From positions 110,628 through 174,627 of the forward strand of contig NW_005179088.1 of assembly GCF_000350225.1 (NCBI RefSeq): 64,000 bases of DNA. The letters run 5' to 3'. The notes beneath the pieces were generated by a model, which was not told the DNA's origin, ran no database searches, and saw nothing but the letters and a program-made list of their open reading frames with translations. Below, piece by piece: positions 1 through 11,397 of this stretch. This stretch comes from Chondrus crispus (taxonomy: Eukaryota; Rhodophyta; Florideophyceae; Gigartinales; Gigartinaceae). How positions within the stretch are numbered: position 1 is the stretch's first letter; each line of letters opens with the position of its first letter. The translations under genes were made by a program, and so were the position numbers.

Positions 1-262
1 TCGCACTAACTACCGATGAGACCCCAGCGACTCACCAACCCGGGACATGCCTGCCCCGGCGTACGGTGGGTCCATCGAGGCCCCTTGCTCCGTCAAAGTG
101 ACGTAACATACCGCCTCGCTGGACGAGGACGACTCACGCGCTCGTCCGCAAGTAGGGGCCCGGTGGTGTTCGCTCACGTGTCGAGCTTTATTTTGAATCT
201 CGCCCCCACACTGCCGGGGGATGAGGTAAAACAACTCGCATGTCCGAGGCTTGGTAACTAAG

Positions 263-1206
263 TCACTCGATAATCGAGGGACTATCACTCGCCAACTCGA
301 GGTCGTGAGTCGCACATCGATAACTACAGTGACGCATACGCGGGCTAAACCTCTTCCACATATTCCCCGACTTCCTCTTCCGGTAGCACCTCGCGGGGCT
401 CGCCAGAGTTACACCGCCCTCCTTCTCCGTTGCAGGGGAAGCTGAGGTTCCCTTCTCGATGACACTGTCGGAATTGCCCACCGCCACAGCGCGGAGGGGC
501 GCCGCCCTCGCCGAAGGGACGACCGCCGAGGCCGCCGCGCTCCCCGGTACCTCTGCTCCCCCTCCTGCGCCGGTCTCCACCACAAGGCTGCGCACCACAG
601 CCGCCATCCGCGGGTTGCGCAGGAGCGCACGCAATTCCGCCTCCGACAACTCAGTCGGGTGGCGTCCTCCCACGACTGGGGCCCCTGCACGCGTCCCGGT
701 CGCCTCACCTTCGGCCATCACGACATCCGCCGAAGCTCCACGCTCGCCGTGTTTGGCCCTCACCGGCACGGACTCCCGGGCCCCGCGTTCGGGATCGCCC
801 CTGGGAGTCTCCTCGCCGGGCCGCACGCGCGTGTTTCCGACACCACCTCCGGTGGCCTGCTCCGGTCGCCCGCGCATCAGCTCGGGCTGGGTGACGTCCA
901 AAGTCCCGACCGCGATACGTACCCAGTTTCCCGTTAGCGGGGTGCCGGCATCATACCTCCGACTTGGGGAGTGATTCCTCACGCGATGATTGTGATAATG
1001 GTGCCCTTGGCTATACGGAACCGGAGGCCAGTCAAAACTGTCGTGGATATCCAACAGGGCAAGTAGACGCTCCTGTAGCGCGGTCGACCCCAAAACCCTC
1101 GTCAGGTCAAGCCTCCGCAACCACTCCACCAGGGCCGTAGGGAGGACATACAGGCGCCCATCATACGTAGACCAGATGAAGCGCTTGGCTATAATCGCAA
1201 TCCACT
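263..1206 (-). pseudogene. 3' part of an antisense-ORF family member, cut by an LTR
   Basis: An open frame runs on the minus strand from the edge of the LTR at 1206 to a stop at 263. Its first ~65 residues beyond the LTR align by eye with residues ~324-386 of the 650-codon protein at 2458-4410. Shared landmarks are W-x-TYD, a YVLP/YLPP block, an RRLD motif and a DW-x-x-x-P motif followed by a Ser/Pro-rich tail. The frame can be extended a further 24 codons into the LTR, but that part is LTR sequence, so the natural start is lost. The C-terminal half is low-complexity Ala/Gly/Arg/Pro. It is therefore a 5'-truncated paralogue, in opposite orientation to the intact copy. Function unknown. Positions 1-262 hold nothing I can identify. 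Confidence 0.6.
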
Positions 1207-2334
1207 TGTAGTGCAATGTGCCTGTCAGGCCGGAACCAGGGTCCAACGGTCCAGCGACAACACAACCAACAAACAACAACCAACAAGAGTTGCCGATGGC
1301 ACAGCCCTACGGAGTGTCCGATTCTCCCTTTCCCTTTAAGTGGGTTTGCGGCCCACAGTAGCTCAGGTCCCTGACAGGGGGGGGGCAAAAGGAAGAGGCC
1401 CGCCCCGGGACGAATGGAGGTAGAGTCTTGTACAGGCAGTTGCTCGGCGAGTTCGGGTCAGTAATTAAGAAGCCGGGCCCGATGGGTCGTAAAGCCAATG
1501 CTCGCGGAGCGCCTGTTACACCTTATACCCTTGATAAGGTCTTCGACGGGGGCGTCGCAACGCAGCCCGTCGGGAATTAGCAAACACGTAGCAGCGCTAC
1601 ACCTCCGTACTGCCCGATGGCAAAGTACCGACGCCGGAACGGTCACAACCTGTATCCGATGGAACCAACACTGTCCTGTATACACAACAGGACCTTCGAG
1701 GGAAACGTCGTTGCAACAGCCTCCGTCGGTGGACGTAAAAAAGTAGCAGCGCTACACCCACGTGTCGCCCGATGGCCAAGACACCTACACCGGTCCGGTC
1801 GCAACCAAAGCCTATGGCACCAACAACAAACAAAAGAACCAACACAAAAGCCCGATGACTCCAGTCGTCACAATGCGGATCGCAATCAGGCACTGTGGAA
1901 CCAACACAAGATAAGGGAATAGAAATAGAGATAGAAATAGAAAAGGATAGGTGAAATAAAGGAAAGGGCAACGGAACCCCCGAACGCAAAGGATAACGTA
2001 ATCTGTGGTAAAAGGGAACGTCTTGGGAAAGACGGACTTCGACCAAGGCGATATTCAACTCTGGCAACTAGGGTTACTTTTACTGACTTGGGGGTCAGAG
2101 GGCTAAGGTATATATCGCCCCGCCGGAGCCACTACAGTAACTCGCGGCGCTAGATCCTAGATCAAATCTAATGTCAGCAAAATTAATGCCAACTAATTAA
2201 CTAAATAAAATAAAATAATTAAAAATTAAAGCTGTGCAGTTATTCACACGTTTGTCCCCAAACCCGGACTACTTTTCATATCCAAATATTTTCCTTTCTT
2301 TTCACCCCCCTTTTCAGGTGCGTATTGCACTACA
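1207..2334 (-). repeat. 3' LTR of the large gypsy element
   Basis: 1128 bp repeat, nearly identical to 15318-16450. It is bounded by the 11-bp inverted ends TGTAGTGCAAT/ATTGCACTACA. On the minus strand it holds a TATATA stretch at 2109-2115, the same place as in the other copy. Short open frames inside it recur in both LTRs only because the repeat is copied; they are not considered genes. Confidence 0.93.
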
Positions 2335-2346
2335 TATACTCCTTCC
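2335..2346 (-). other. Candidate polypurine tract
   Basis: Directly upstream of the 3' LTR on the minus strand the sequence reads GGAAGGAG then TATA. This short purine run is where plus-strand DNA priming is expected in an LTR element. A similar purine run precedes the truncated LTR at 17383. Confidence 0.5.
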
Positions 2347-2457
2347 GAGCGCTCTTGTACGCCGCTCCGCCATCGTATAATCTCCTCGCCGTTTCTCTCA
2401 TAACACCACACCGCCGCATCCGGTATTCGGTGAAAGTGCAAGAGCAAGACGGGCCCC

Positions 2458-4410
2458 ATGTTTCCTTCATCCCCGAGCCACTCGAGTGGTGGTACCAAAC
2501 GCAAGCGCCCGTGCGTGGGCTTTTCTTCCACTTCCCACGACCCTCTAAGTCTACCTGCCATCCCTCGATTACCCCCTGATTCCCAACATGCCGGCCCTGT
2601 CGGCCACATCGACTCCGATCCTAACGCTCCGTCCTCACGTCGATACCCTGCTGCGTTGGAGCTCCACGATAAGGCCATGCGCCTTAATCCTGAGCTTTTT
2701 GCTTCCGCTAAATGGTTCTCAGTGATCGGTGTATGCGCCTTCGATGACATTGCTTACTCGTTCGCCGATGGCGCCGGTATACTTCCAGGACAAATTCCCC
2801 TTCAAGCTATTCGGTCTTACGATTGGTTGGCTTGCATCGCCATTCCTCCCTCCATTTTGTGTCACACTACGCCTCGCGGTCGTGCGGTGTTATGGACCCG
2901 CTTCATGACCGCTGTGTGTGACAGGCTTGAGCTGCCATTGACACAGGATCTCATCCCTGAGGAATTCGGTTGTGACACGTGGCAATTTCGCACCGAGGGC
3001 GAGCGGCCTTACCTCGACAACATGCTGGCCTGGACCTCCGATAGCCCTCCTCGTGAAGCTAACCGCCTTTGGTTCAACCAACGGACCGTATCGGGCGACG
3101 CTATGATGTGGACCAACGCCATAATTCCGGCTAATTTCCGACTTATCAAGCGGGGTACCATCCCCTTCTTCCAGCATACAGTGCGCTTCGAACGCCTTAT
3201 TCGGTCTGACACGGGTTATTTTGTGGCCTACCAGATGTTGGAGGCGCGTGAAATCTCGAGGTCCCATTACGCGAATCGTTACCAGCGTATTCCGTCGTGG
3301 TGGAGCCAATTTGAGGTCTGCCAAGGCTTCTGGGCTGAGCTCCGCCCCGTGTACACGTATTATGGAAGGTATTTACGTGATCCTCGACACGGCCTTTGGG
3401 TAGTCTTCCTCACAGAGTGGTGCACCAAAGTGGCAGTTACCCTCCTGTGGGAGACCTACGACTGCTGGAGGTTGTGGTACTTGCCTCCCCAGCTCATCAG
3501 CCTCATGCGACGCCTCGATTATTCGATTCCCCTGGGCGGTGCTGATGCAGACACCGAACTGCATTCTCTCCTCCATAAAATAGAGGAGGTCGATTGGGAC
3601 TCGATACCGCGTCCAAATTCCTCTCGTTCCTTCGTCCCGCAACGCCCCTCCTTCTCTCCTGGTCGTGCTCATCGTGGTGCAGGGGACTACGCTTGGTTTA
3701 ACCCCTGGAAGGGATCGCAATGTTCTTGCGACGAAGCGCGTCTGAGTAGACAGTATGGGAGTCACACGCCCGTTCCGGTTGAATTGCCTGTCTTCCTTGC
3801 GGATCCCCGCGAGCGCGACCTCTGTCCCCGGGAGACTTTGCGTTGTCGCTCTGTGTTACCGGTCTCACCGACTTCACTTCCTGTCGATCCGGCCGGCCCC
3901 ACTCTCCCCGTGAATGCTTCGATAAGGGCGACGAGAGCCCCTGAGTGTGAGGGGGCTAAATCCCCTTTGCGGTCTCATTCGCCTCCAGTGGCCAGGTGTC
4001 AACCTCTATCAGAGACAAGAGAGGCCCCCTCGTCATCTAGCCGGACTGACAGTCTGTCCGTGCGCGCAGCCCCAGAAAGGAAGGGAAATTCTTCGTCCCT
4101 TACCCCCTTTGCTCCTCCTGCACCGTCTTCTCCTGTGCACGTCCCGGCTCGTCCCCCTTCTCCTGCCGCTGTTCCAGTTGCCGCCCCCTTGTCACCAATC
4201 ATCGACGCAGTCCAATCGACCAGAGGAGGTTCGACCTCCCCGTCCTCTCCAGATGTTATCAAAAAGAACGACGGCGCCGCCAGCGTTTATCGCACATTGC
4301 TCCGTGCTCACGGAATAAACGAGGGGGCTCTTCGAGAAGCGTCCCTCGTTGACCTGCGCTTACTGGCGCAACTTATCGCCTCACTTCCAAAGAAAAAGAT
4401 CCTTGGATGA
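2458..4410 (+). CDS. 650-residue ORF antisense to the gypsy element, unknown function
   Basis: The ORF opens at the first ATG after an in-frame TGA at 2431 and runs uninterrupted for 650 codons. It lies inside the large gypsy element between the chromodomain and the 3' LTR but on the opposite strand. Residues ~60-385 look like a globular domain rich in Trp, Tyr and Phe. Residues ~385-605 are Pro/Ser/Arg-rich and probably disordered. The last ~45 residues are helical and Leu-rich. No signal peptide, membrane segment or catalytic motif is recognised. A diverged, truncated relative sits at 263-1206, so this is a repeated, mobile-element-linked family. It is intact although gag-pol is wrecked, which could mean selection, recent acquisition or chance. 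It could be an accessory protein of the retrotransposon or a captured host gene; I cannot choose. Confidence 0.7.
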   Translation: MFPSSPSHSSGGTKRKRPCVGFSSTSHDPLSLPAIPRLPPDSQHAGPVGHIDSDPNAPSSRRYPAALELHDKAMRLNPELFASAKWFSVIGVCAFDDIAYSFADGAGILPGQIPLQAIRSYDWLACIAIPPSILCHTTPRGRAVLWTRFMTAVCDRLELPLTQDLIPEEFGCDTWQFRTEGERPYLDNMLAWTSDSPPREANRLWFNQRTVSGDAMMWTNAIIPANFRLIKRGTIPFFQHTVRFERLIRSDTGYFVAYQMLEAREISRSHYANRYQRIPSWWSQFEVCQGFWAELRPVYTYYGRYLRDPRHGLWVVFLTEWCTKVAVTLLWETYDCWRLWYLPPQLISLMRRLDYSIPLGGADADTELHSLLHKIEEVDWDSIPRPNSSRSFVPQRPSFSPGRAHRGAGDYAWFNPWKGSQCSCDEARLSRQYGSHTPVPVELPVFLADPRERDLCPRETLRCRSVLPVSPTSLPVDPAGPTLPVNASIRATRAPECEGAKSPLRSHSPPVARCQPLSETREAPSSSSRTDSLSVRAAPERKGNSSSLTPFAPPAPSSPVHVPARPPSPAAVPVAAPLSPIIDAVQSTRGGSTSPSSPDVIKKNDGAASVYRTLLRAHGINEGALREASLVDLRLLAQLIASLPKKKILG

Positions 4411-7400
4411 ATTGTCCCATTGACCCATTGCCGATGATAGCGTCCTGCCGATCCATGTTCGGATCATTGTCCTCTGAGAGTGTCGTCTCATCGTCGACAC
4501 TTCCCTTCGTTCCACCGAAAATAAATTGCATTTCCGTCTCCTATCAACTTCTTCCTCTTTTTTCATACGCCCCGTCGCCGCGGTCGCATCTTCTTCTCTC
4601 CACTTTCCTTCTCTTTTCCCGTTACTGTCTCCCTTCTCTTGTCCATTTTCCGGGCACCTCTGCTACTGCAGTTGCACATCCCCTATTTCCTTCTCTTTTC
4701 CTCCGCTCGTCCACCAGATCGCCGGCTGGGGAGTCACGCCCTCTTTGTTTTTCATTGATCGGCCCACGGACCGCTCTCCACCTTCAGAAAGGCCCCCATC
4801 TTTCTTAACCTTCAGGCTTTCCCGACGCTTATGTTCACGCCTCCACGAGGCAATCTCCCAGCCCCCCAACACATGATTACCTCCTCTGAGATTCCGTCTC
4901 GGGACGATAGCCACACATAAAAAATGTAGGGCTCTTGGAGTAATCGAAACTCGATTCGATGCCCCATTTCTTCTTTTGTGCCTATCAGGGTGGTAACCCG
5001 CTCCAGTTCAGGTCTCCGACAATTTCCCTATTCTTCCTCCCGCTTATTTTCGAACTCCGTCTTCCAAAAGGACAGTGTCCTATTGTCCTCGGGGCTTCTT
5101 CGGCGAAACTCATAATTGGTATCCTTGATAAGTCGCGGAGAAGCTTTGATAGGTCGAAATAAAAAATAAGTAGGGGTCGTTGCTATGCTCGATCCCTTCG
5201 GTCGGACACGCCGAACTCAAGGGTGAGTTCCGTGCACAATGCTCAAACGCCCCGTTTCAATTTTGTCCTTGAAATAGCGCCATGAAGACGTCGTGAGTGT
5301 CTCCTGTCGCCTTCTCAAAGCCTGTGCAGGGAATACCTCGTTCTGCGATTTTCGATGTGGCGAGGTCAACGAGTTTCTCTTTCTGCCGGTGACTGATCAC
5401 GTGCGAAAGTCCATTTTGCTGTGGTCATATTGACTTCCGCTCCGCTCTCCCCGACATGTCCAAAAAACATATATAAATAGGTTGTCCTTTTCGGTAACGC
5501 GGTGGAGGTGACCTGGGCAGCCGGCTAAAACAACGTCCTTGATCTCTGGCTAGTTGTCGACAGTTACAGCGCACTCGTTGGGTGATAGCGTACACAGAAC
5601 GCCGCATAGGTACACTGCATGCCCGGTTCGTGTCACGGCGTCGGACCTGCTGGTCGGTTCCGAGATCGTTAATCTTACGAATTACACGAAGCTTCGACAT
5701 CCGCGTCAAAAAAAATTTTCAAAGGATCGCTGGGAAGTTCTGGCCCTTGAGTTTCCGTTTGCTCGCGACCGGAACCTCTTCAAAAAAACTAACTAGTGAG
5801 AAAGTAGATGGCATTTCGATCTTTTAGAGCACGAAATTATTGATGGGTCAAGGTCGACGAGGCGGCGTGCCACGGTTCAGTTCGATCTCCGTTGAGCCGC
5901 CTCCGTTCCAACTCCCTGCACTTGGTCGCGGAACAAACATGTTGACGGCGACTCAGGTTCGTTGCCGTCTGGATATCCTTCGCGTTTCGTCCGACGGTCG
6001 AACACCACAGTCCTGAAGTGGTGTCCAACTGCCCATCAGGCGTTTGTGAGAAACGTGGTAGGTGTTCTCTTGTTGCGCACGATTTGCGTCTCCAGTTAGC
6101 GCTGTCACCGACGGCTGCGCGATCGACAGTAATTCTCTTTTTTTTCCAATTCTCCGAGCTCATCGAGACGATCCTCAACTGCCAGTAGCCCGTAACACGG
6201 GGCGTCATTCACTGCCCCTACGTATCTTTTCCAAAAGCCTGTCGGCAGCGATCGTGATCTGGTTGACAGCTGCGACGGGATGCGACTTTGTAGCAGTGTC
6301 GGAGCGAGAGCGGGGTTAAATCGCGCTGCGTCGAACAACGCGTTTTTGGTCGTGACAACTACTGATTTCGTAACCAGGACTTCACCTGCACACGTCGACA
6401 CGTGTATCCACTGACTTGGTCGAAAAATTCATCTTCCCATCGGGGGTGCCCAAGGGTAACTGCTGCCTTCCCTTCGAAGTCAAAATGGCTCTTCGTCTCT
6501 GACCCACTCGCTGAATCCGTGCGCTCCAATTTCTCCTCAGTATACGCAGTGGACAATCGGCACTGTCGCCGAGCTTTTGGACCTTCTCCAGGGATGCGGT
6601 CCATTCTCTTGCCCGTCCCCGACACGCACTCCTCTTCCTCGTCTAACGATCAATTTTCTTTCGCCTGAGAGAACCACTCCGTTAGGCACGTACGACTTAA
6701 ACAAAGTCTCCTCGGGACGCATGCTTTCACTTCCCTTGCTAATATCCTCTTGCTCGTGCGATGACACTGTACGTCCTCCGCGTCAAAACCCTGATACTAA
6801 TTTTTCCCCGGGTATCGGAGGTCCTCTTCCCTCTTTGCCGTTGTTCTCACCCAAATCCTTGACAATTCTCCCTCCATCCACGACTTTTTTCATGCGCCCC
6901 CACTGTAGTGCGTCTCCGTTACGCAATTCTTCTCCAACTACAAATTCCTCGTTGCCGAAAAATTTCCGACGTCTTTCTTCCGTCGACCGGAGGTCTTCCT
7001 CCTTTCCCACACACCAGCGGTGTTCACATAGGCGTTTGTAGGTAGCGCTTGTAGGAGTCGTCGAATACAATACTGTACCGAGCCTCGCTGTTCAGCTCAA
7101 CCGAGACAATGTCTTCAATCCTTCATTTCGTCCGCGTGTTTTTGCTTCACGGCTGGGGTGAACGTAAATTAGAAACGTGAGCTATAGCCTCGTCAGCGGG
7201 TCGACGGGCGCAGTTGCATTGTGTCGTTGACATTACCAAAAAAAGGAAAAGGAGAACAGGAACGAAACAGAGATTGAGGCAGAAGCAGATCGGCCGACTG
7301 AAAAGCAAGCGGTTGATCGCCTTGATGACGACGTCGAGCCAATTCCCGTTGCTGACGAAGTCAACAGAAACGACAAAACAATTTGTCCCCTCCACACGGT

Positions 7401-8473
7401 GTAGTCTCGCGCGTGAACGCGCACCACTTGTCCTTTGTCTATTCGTGAAAAACCTCACAAGCATTCCCGTTCACACTGATTCAGACGAGCATGGATCCCT
7501 GATCTAAACGTCCCTTTGCGTGCACACCCATGCGACGCGTGATCCTACGTAATTTGGGCATTGTCTCCACCTGAGGCTGCAGTGACTTCGTCACTTCCTG
7601 ATGTAGCGCATCTCGCCGCTCTGTCTCCAAGAGCGTTAGGCCACGCATACCTGCCCGTCTCACCTCATCTTTCCTTCTCGCCATTGCCGATGCGCCTTAC
7701 TTCCGCTATGCTCATTCCTCGCAAGCTTCGTGCTGTGGTTCACAGCGTCCGTCTCGACTCGACAATATCCCGCATGCGTAATCCCGTCTGGGCGTGCGTG
7801 TGTGAGGACCGTCCTTACTCCTCACCACGGCGCGATCCGCAACATACTTTTCAATTCGATAACTTCTCGACGGGGGCATCCCCGTTCGCTACCACGCGAA
7901 TACCTTGGAGCCTCATAACCCCGCACAAAGTCGATATCCGGTTGCTGATTCTCGATTCGATCACCCTCCAGGCGAGCGATTGTTTTCATCCTATCTCCAC
8001 TATTTCGGTCGCGGTTCTCTCACTTCTCGCATCCTACACGTCGTCTTGATCTGCCTCGTCCGCGTGCAGTCGCCCATCGACTGCGTCCTCTCCCAACCTT
8101 CTACCTTATCTCGAAGGTAGCACACTCGTCAATCTGACGCATCCCCTTCTTCTCCCATCTTCCCGTCACACCCGTTCCCTTGTAGAACAGACTTCTTCCT
8201 CGACTCGAGATACAGCTTATAGCCTTAATCACGATCGGCGGTTCGCAATCCCCTGTCGCCCTTGGGCGCCTGTCGTGTTCTCCTGCAACTACGCACGCTC
8301 GCTCCGAAATGGTCGATCTAGGTGCGTCTCGGGAAGGGAAAACAAACATAAAAAAACAAAACAACAACAAAAAAACAAAAACAAAACAGAACAGTTAAGA
8401 AGGTAAAAGCATAGGAAACTGGTTGCGGCTCGCGTCTTCTTTTCGCTTTCCATCATCACGTTCCGTATGGAGC
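4411..8473. other. Non-coding interior of the gypsy element with possible coding relics
   Basis: About 4 kb between the antisense ORF and the chromodomain has no long frame on either strand. Two patches have coding-like composition. On the minus strand, 7070-6537 is open apart from one TGA at 6783 and is charged. On the plus strand, ~7229-7403 is a short Glu/Asp-rich frame closed by stops. Neither resembles a family I know. An A/C-rich run (AAACAAAACAACAAC-like) lies at ~8345-8395. The pyrimidine-rich tract at ~4540-4710 carries no recognised signal. Confidence 0.5.
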
Positions 8474-10183
8474 TCATCCTGGTCTCGCGCGTGCGACCTG
8501 CGGCGGGAGGGGCAGTTTCCTCCTCCGGAAATAGGTCACCACTGCGCTGCGCGGTAGCTGAGAGATAGGCCCCCACGTTGCGTCCTCAATCTCGTAGCCA
8601 TACCATTCCACATTGAGAATTAATTTTCCATCTTGATAAACGTGGTCGACTATTTTGTCGATGACGTACTCCTGACCCCCGGTTCTTTCTTCCTGCGTTT
8701 CCAACTGTCCGTCCCCATTCCGAAGAGCCAGCGACTCATCCTCATCCTGCTCTTCCCAACCTCCCATCCCTTGTAAATCGGGCGGGATGCCCGTAGCTTC
8801 TTGATTTATCAAAGGTCCGTCATCCATCCTATTCTTCGCTTGCGCGGCGGGTCCTTCTCGTTTCCCTTCTCGGTTGAGGAATTGTAGCGCTTGTCGTAGC
8901 CCGACTATCGGCATGTAGTCCATGGGGCTAGGGGCTAATTCGACTCTATCTCGCCACACGCGGTCTTCCTGGTCGCCGATGGCAATGACGACCGTATTCT
9001 CAGTTCACTCCTTCACTTGATATGGGCCCGTAGCCACTTGTGCCAACTTATGTTTCGGCTCGGTGGCTGTGCCTTGCTCTTTCCGAAGGAATACGTATGA
9101 TCCTGAAGGGATGTCATACTTCGATTTGCGGAGCGTTGCGTCGAAATTTCGCTTGTAGCGCGCTTATTCTTTCCGCAAGCTCTTACCAGCGCCTTCCATC
9201 AGGCTTTCCAACCACGACTGCCGTTTCAGGTAGTACGCTCGATTCGAGCTTAATCCTTCCAAACTTGGCTGTGCTTGTAACGCAATGCTTCTCGGCGCCC
9301 GAGCTAACACCAGCTTGAAGGGCGCGATGTTCGTAGTTCGATGAGCTTGCGTGTTGTATGCGAACGTCACGGCGTCGCTAAATAGGTCCCAGTCCTTGGG
9401 ATGCTTCCCAACATATTTTCACAACGCGGAAGTCAGCGTGCGGTTAAACCTCTCAACTTGGCCGTTGGCTTGCGGGTGGTACGTAGTCGTGAACACATTG
9501 CGTATGCCGAGAATTCGACAGACGTTCTGAAAGAACCGGGCCGTGAACTGTGTTCCATTGTCGGACAGCAGCTTGACCGGCGGTCCGTACACGAATACCC
9601 AATGGTGAACGAAGGCTTGTGCGATGTGCGCAGCTGATATCTTCTTCAACGGTACGGTTCGTACCAGTTTCGAATATCGATCGCTGATCACGAGAATATA
9701 CCGATTTCCTCGTTTAGTTGTAATTAGCTCGCCGAGGATGTCGATGGCGACAAACTCCAGCGGAGCTTTGGGCGTGAACAGCTTCATTTGCTTCGTGTTT
9801 CTTCTTAACTTCACCCTTTCCCGCGCGCATGTGGCGCAATTCTTCGCGACTGCGTAGCAGTTTAGGGCCATCGTAGGCCAATAAAAATATCTTCTCAATG
9901 TCTTGTAAAGTTTCCTGCCTCCCGGGTGACCTGCCAATTTTGCGTAATGGCTCAACCCTAGGACGCGGTCCCTTAACGATTGTGGTATCAGCACTTGTAC
10001 AAACTCCGCCGCGGTACGGCATAGAGTTCCTTCGAGTTCCTCGGTCTCCATGCTGAACGTTCTCACCTTTCCAGCGTCCATTTCTTCCTTGATGTGATTG
10101 CAGAAGGGGTCGACGGCTTGCTCGCGAATGAGCTCCTCCGGAGTGACAGCTTGGAATTGATCGAGGCGATCAGAGGCGGCCCC
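8474..10183 (-). pseudogene. Gypsy integrase with C-terminal chromodomain, three in-frame stops
   Basis: One minus-strand frame reads from ~10183 to the stop at 8474. It begins with the RNase H-integrase linker, then the HHCC zinc domain (AGHPGG, FYWP, CATC). The catalytic core follows, with the first Asp in VAIDILG, the second in SDNGTQF and Glu in YHPQANGQVERFNRTL. The GPF/Y-type C-terminal region comes next. At ~8520-8670 there is a chromodomain (EYVIDKIVDH, VEWYGYEIEDATWGP). Stops interrupt it at 9419-9421 (TGA where the family normally has Trp), 9164-9166 (TAA) and 9005-9007 (TGA). Integrase inserts element cDNA; chromodomains typically steer insertion to methylated histone tails. The catalytic residues are present, but the stops make it very unlikely to be functional. 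Confidence 0.85.
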
Positions 10184-11120
10184 CCCTTAAAAGCGAGGAT
10201 GTCGTCTAACGCGTCAGAATTGTCCTCGTCCTCCACTGTTCCCTCGGCCGGTTCGGCCATAAAGCATAGAATTTCGTCGTCGATTTCGTCGACGGTTTCT
10301 CCAGCGGTCTGTAGTCTTGACAATGCATCAGCTTGGCTGTTAGCCTTGCCCTTCTTGTACTTGATTTCGAAATCAAATTCCGAGAGGCGTAGCCTCCATC
10401 GAATTAATCTCCCGCTGGGGTCGGTTACGTTCATCAACGACCTCAATGAGGCATGGTCGGTATGCACAATGAAGTGCTCGCCATATAGATATGGTCTTAG
10501 AGTCTGTACGGCCCAAATTTCCGCTAGACATTCTTTTTCTGATACAGAATAGTTTCTCTCGGCTGCGGCTAACGTTCTTGAAAAGAACCCGATGGGTTTG
10601 CGTTGCGCATCCGGGTGTGTTTGAAATAGTGCAGCGCCTATTTGGTAGTCTCTTGCATCGGTATCTACCGAGTAGGGTAGGTCCTTCTTCGGCAGCGCCA
10701 ACACTGGCGGTGCCAAGATGGCGTCCTTGAGCTTATGAAAAGCTTTCTTGCACGGTTCGTCGAATCCTTCCAACTGGACCGGTTGTCCCTTCTTCAATAG
10801 TTGATTGAGCGGATGCGCGATTTTCGCGTAATGTGGGACAAATCTGCGGTAGACATTGCAGAGTCCCAAGAAGCTCCTGAGCTGGGTCTGCGTTTGAGGG
10901 TACCTCACTTGTTCCAGTGCGGCGGTTCGCGCGGCGTCAACTTCCAATGTACCTGGCGGAACGACATGGCCAAGGTACTCGATCTTTTCGACGAAAAATT
11001 CGCACTTGCGAAGCTTGAGCTTCACACCTGCCTTTTCCAATACAGACAGTATTTCGTCAACGTGGACGACGTGCTCTTCCCAGGATTTGCTGAAGATGAT
11101 GATATCATCTAGGTATGTAT
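10184..11120 (-). pseudogene. Gypsy reverse transcriptase 3' half and RNase H
   Basis: The minus-strand frame carries the RT active-site box YLDDIIIF, then LGHVV and FLGLCNVYRRF of the thumb/connection. RNase H follows (DTDARDYQIGAALF, NYSVSEKECLAEIWAV, TDHASLRSL, ADALSR). The frame is shifted from upstream RT by an ATAC duplication just before YLDD. It goes out of frame with integrase at a run of seven C (plus strand) at 10180-10186. After that run the frame continues nonsensically to a stop at 10063. The family role is copying genomic RNA to DNA and removing the RNA strand. Catalytic residues are all present, but the polyprotein cannot be made in one piece. Confidence 0.88.
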
Positions 11121-11397
11121 ACCAGACAGCATTTCCAGCGGAACGGAGAGAGCACGATATCCATAGCTCTCTGAAACGTCGCTGGCGCATTGGTAAGCCC
11201 GAAGGGCATTCTTGAAAAACGGTAGAGACCTGAGTGGCACGAAAAAGCTGTCTTGTCGAGGTCCGCTTCCGGAATAGGCGTCTGCCAATACCCTGAAATC
11301 GCGTCCAACGCGGAAAAGACCTTGGTGTCTCCCAACGAGTCCAGACACTCATCCATGCGCGGCAAAGGGTACGTGTCCTTCACCGTTACCGCGTTTA
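11105..11397 (-). pseudogene. Gypsy reverse transcriptase, central segment
   Basis: This 97-codon stretch holds the middle of RT: DTYPLPRMDECLDSLGD, FSALDAISGYWQ (first catalytic Asp region) and MPFGLTNAPATFQRAMD. It is in a different frame from both neighbours. The upstream junction at ~11397 is one extra A in a run of three. The downstream junction is a 4-bp tandem duplication (ATACATAC on the minus strand, ~11113-11122) that breaks the frame immediately before the catalytic YLDD. Confidence 0.85.

Noticed and set aside
459-974. 171-codon plus-strand frame
   Set aside because: Antisense shadow of the Ala/Arg/Gly-rich tail of the ORF at 263-1206.
1458-2067. 75- to 156-codon frames inside the LTRs, repeated near 15717-16187
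   Set aside because: Identical only because LTRs are copies; differences between the copies do not favour silent sites and no family is recognised.
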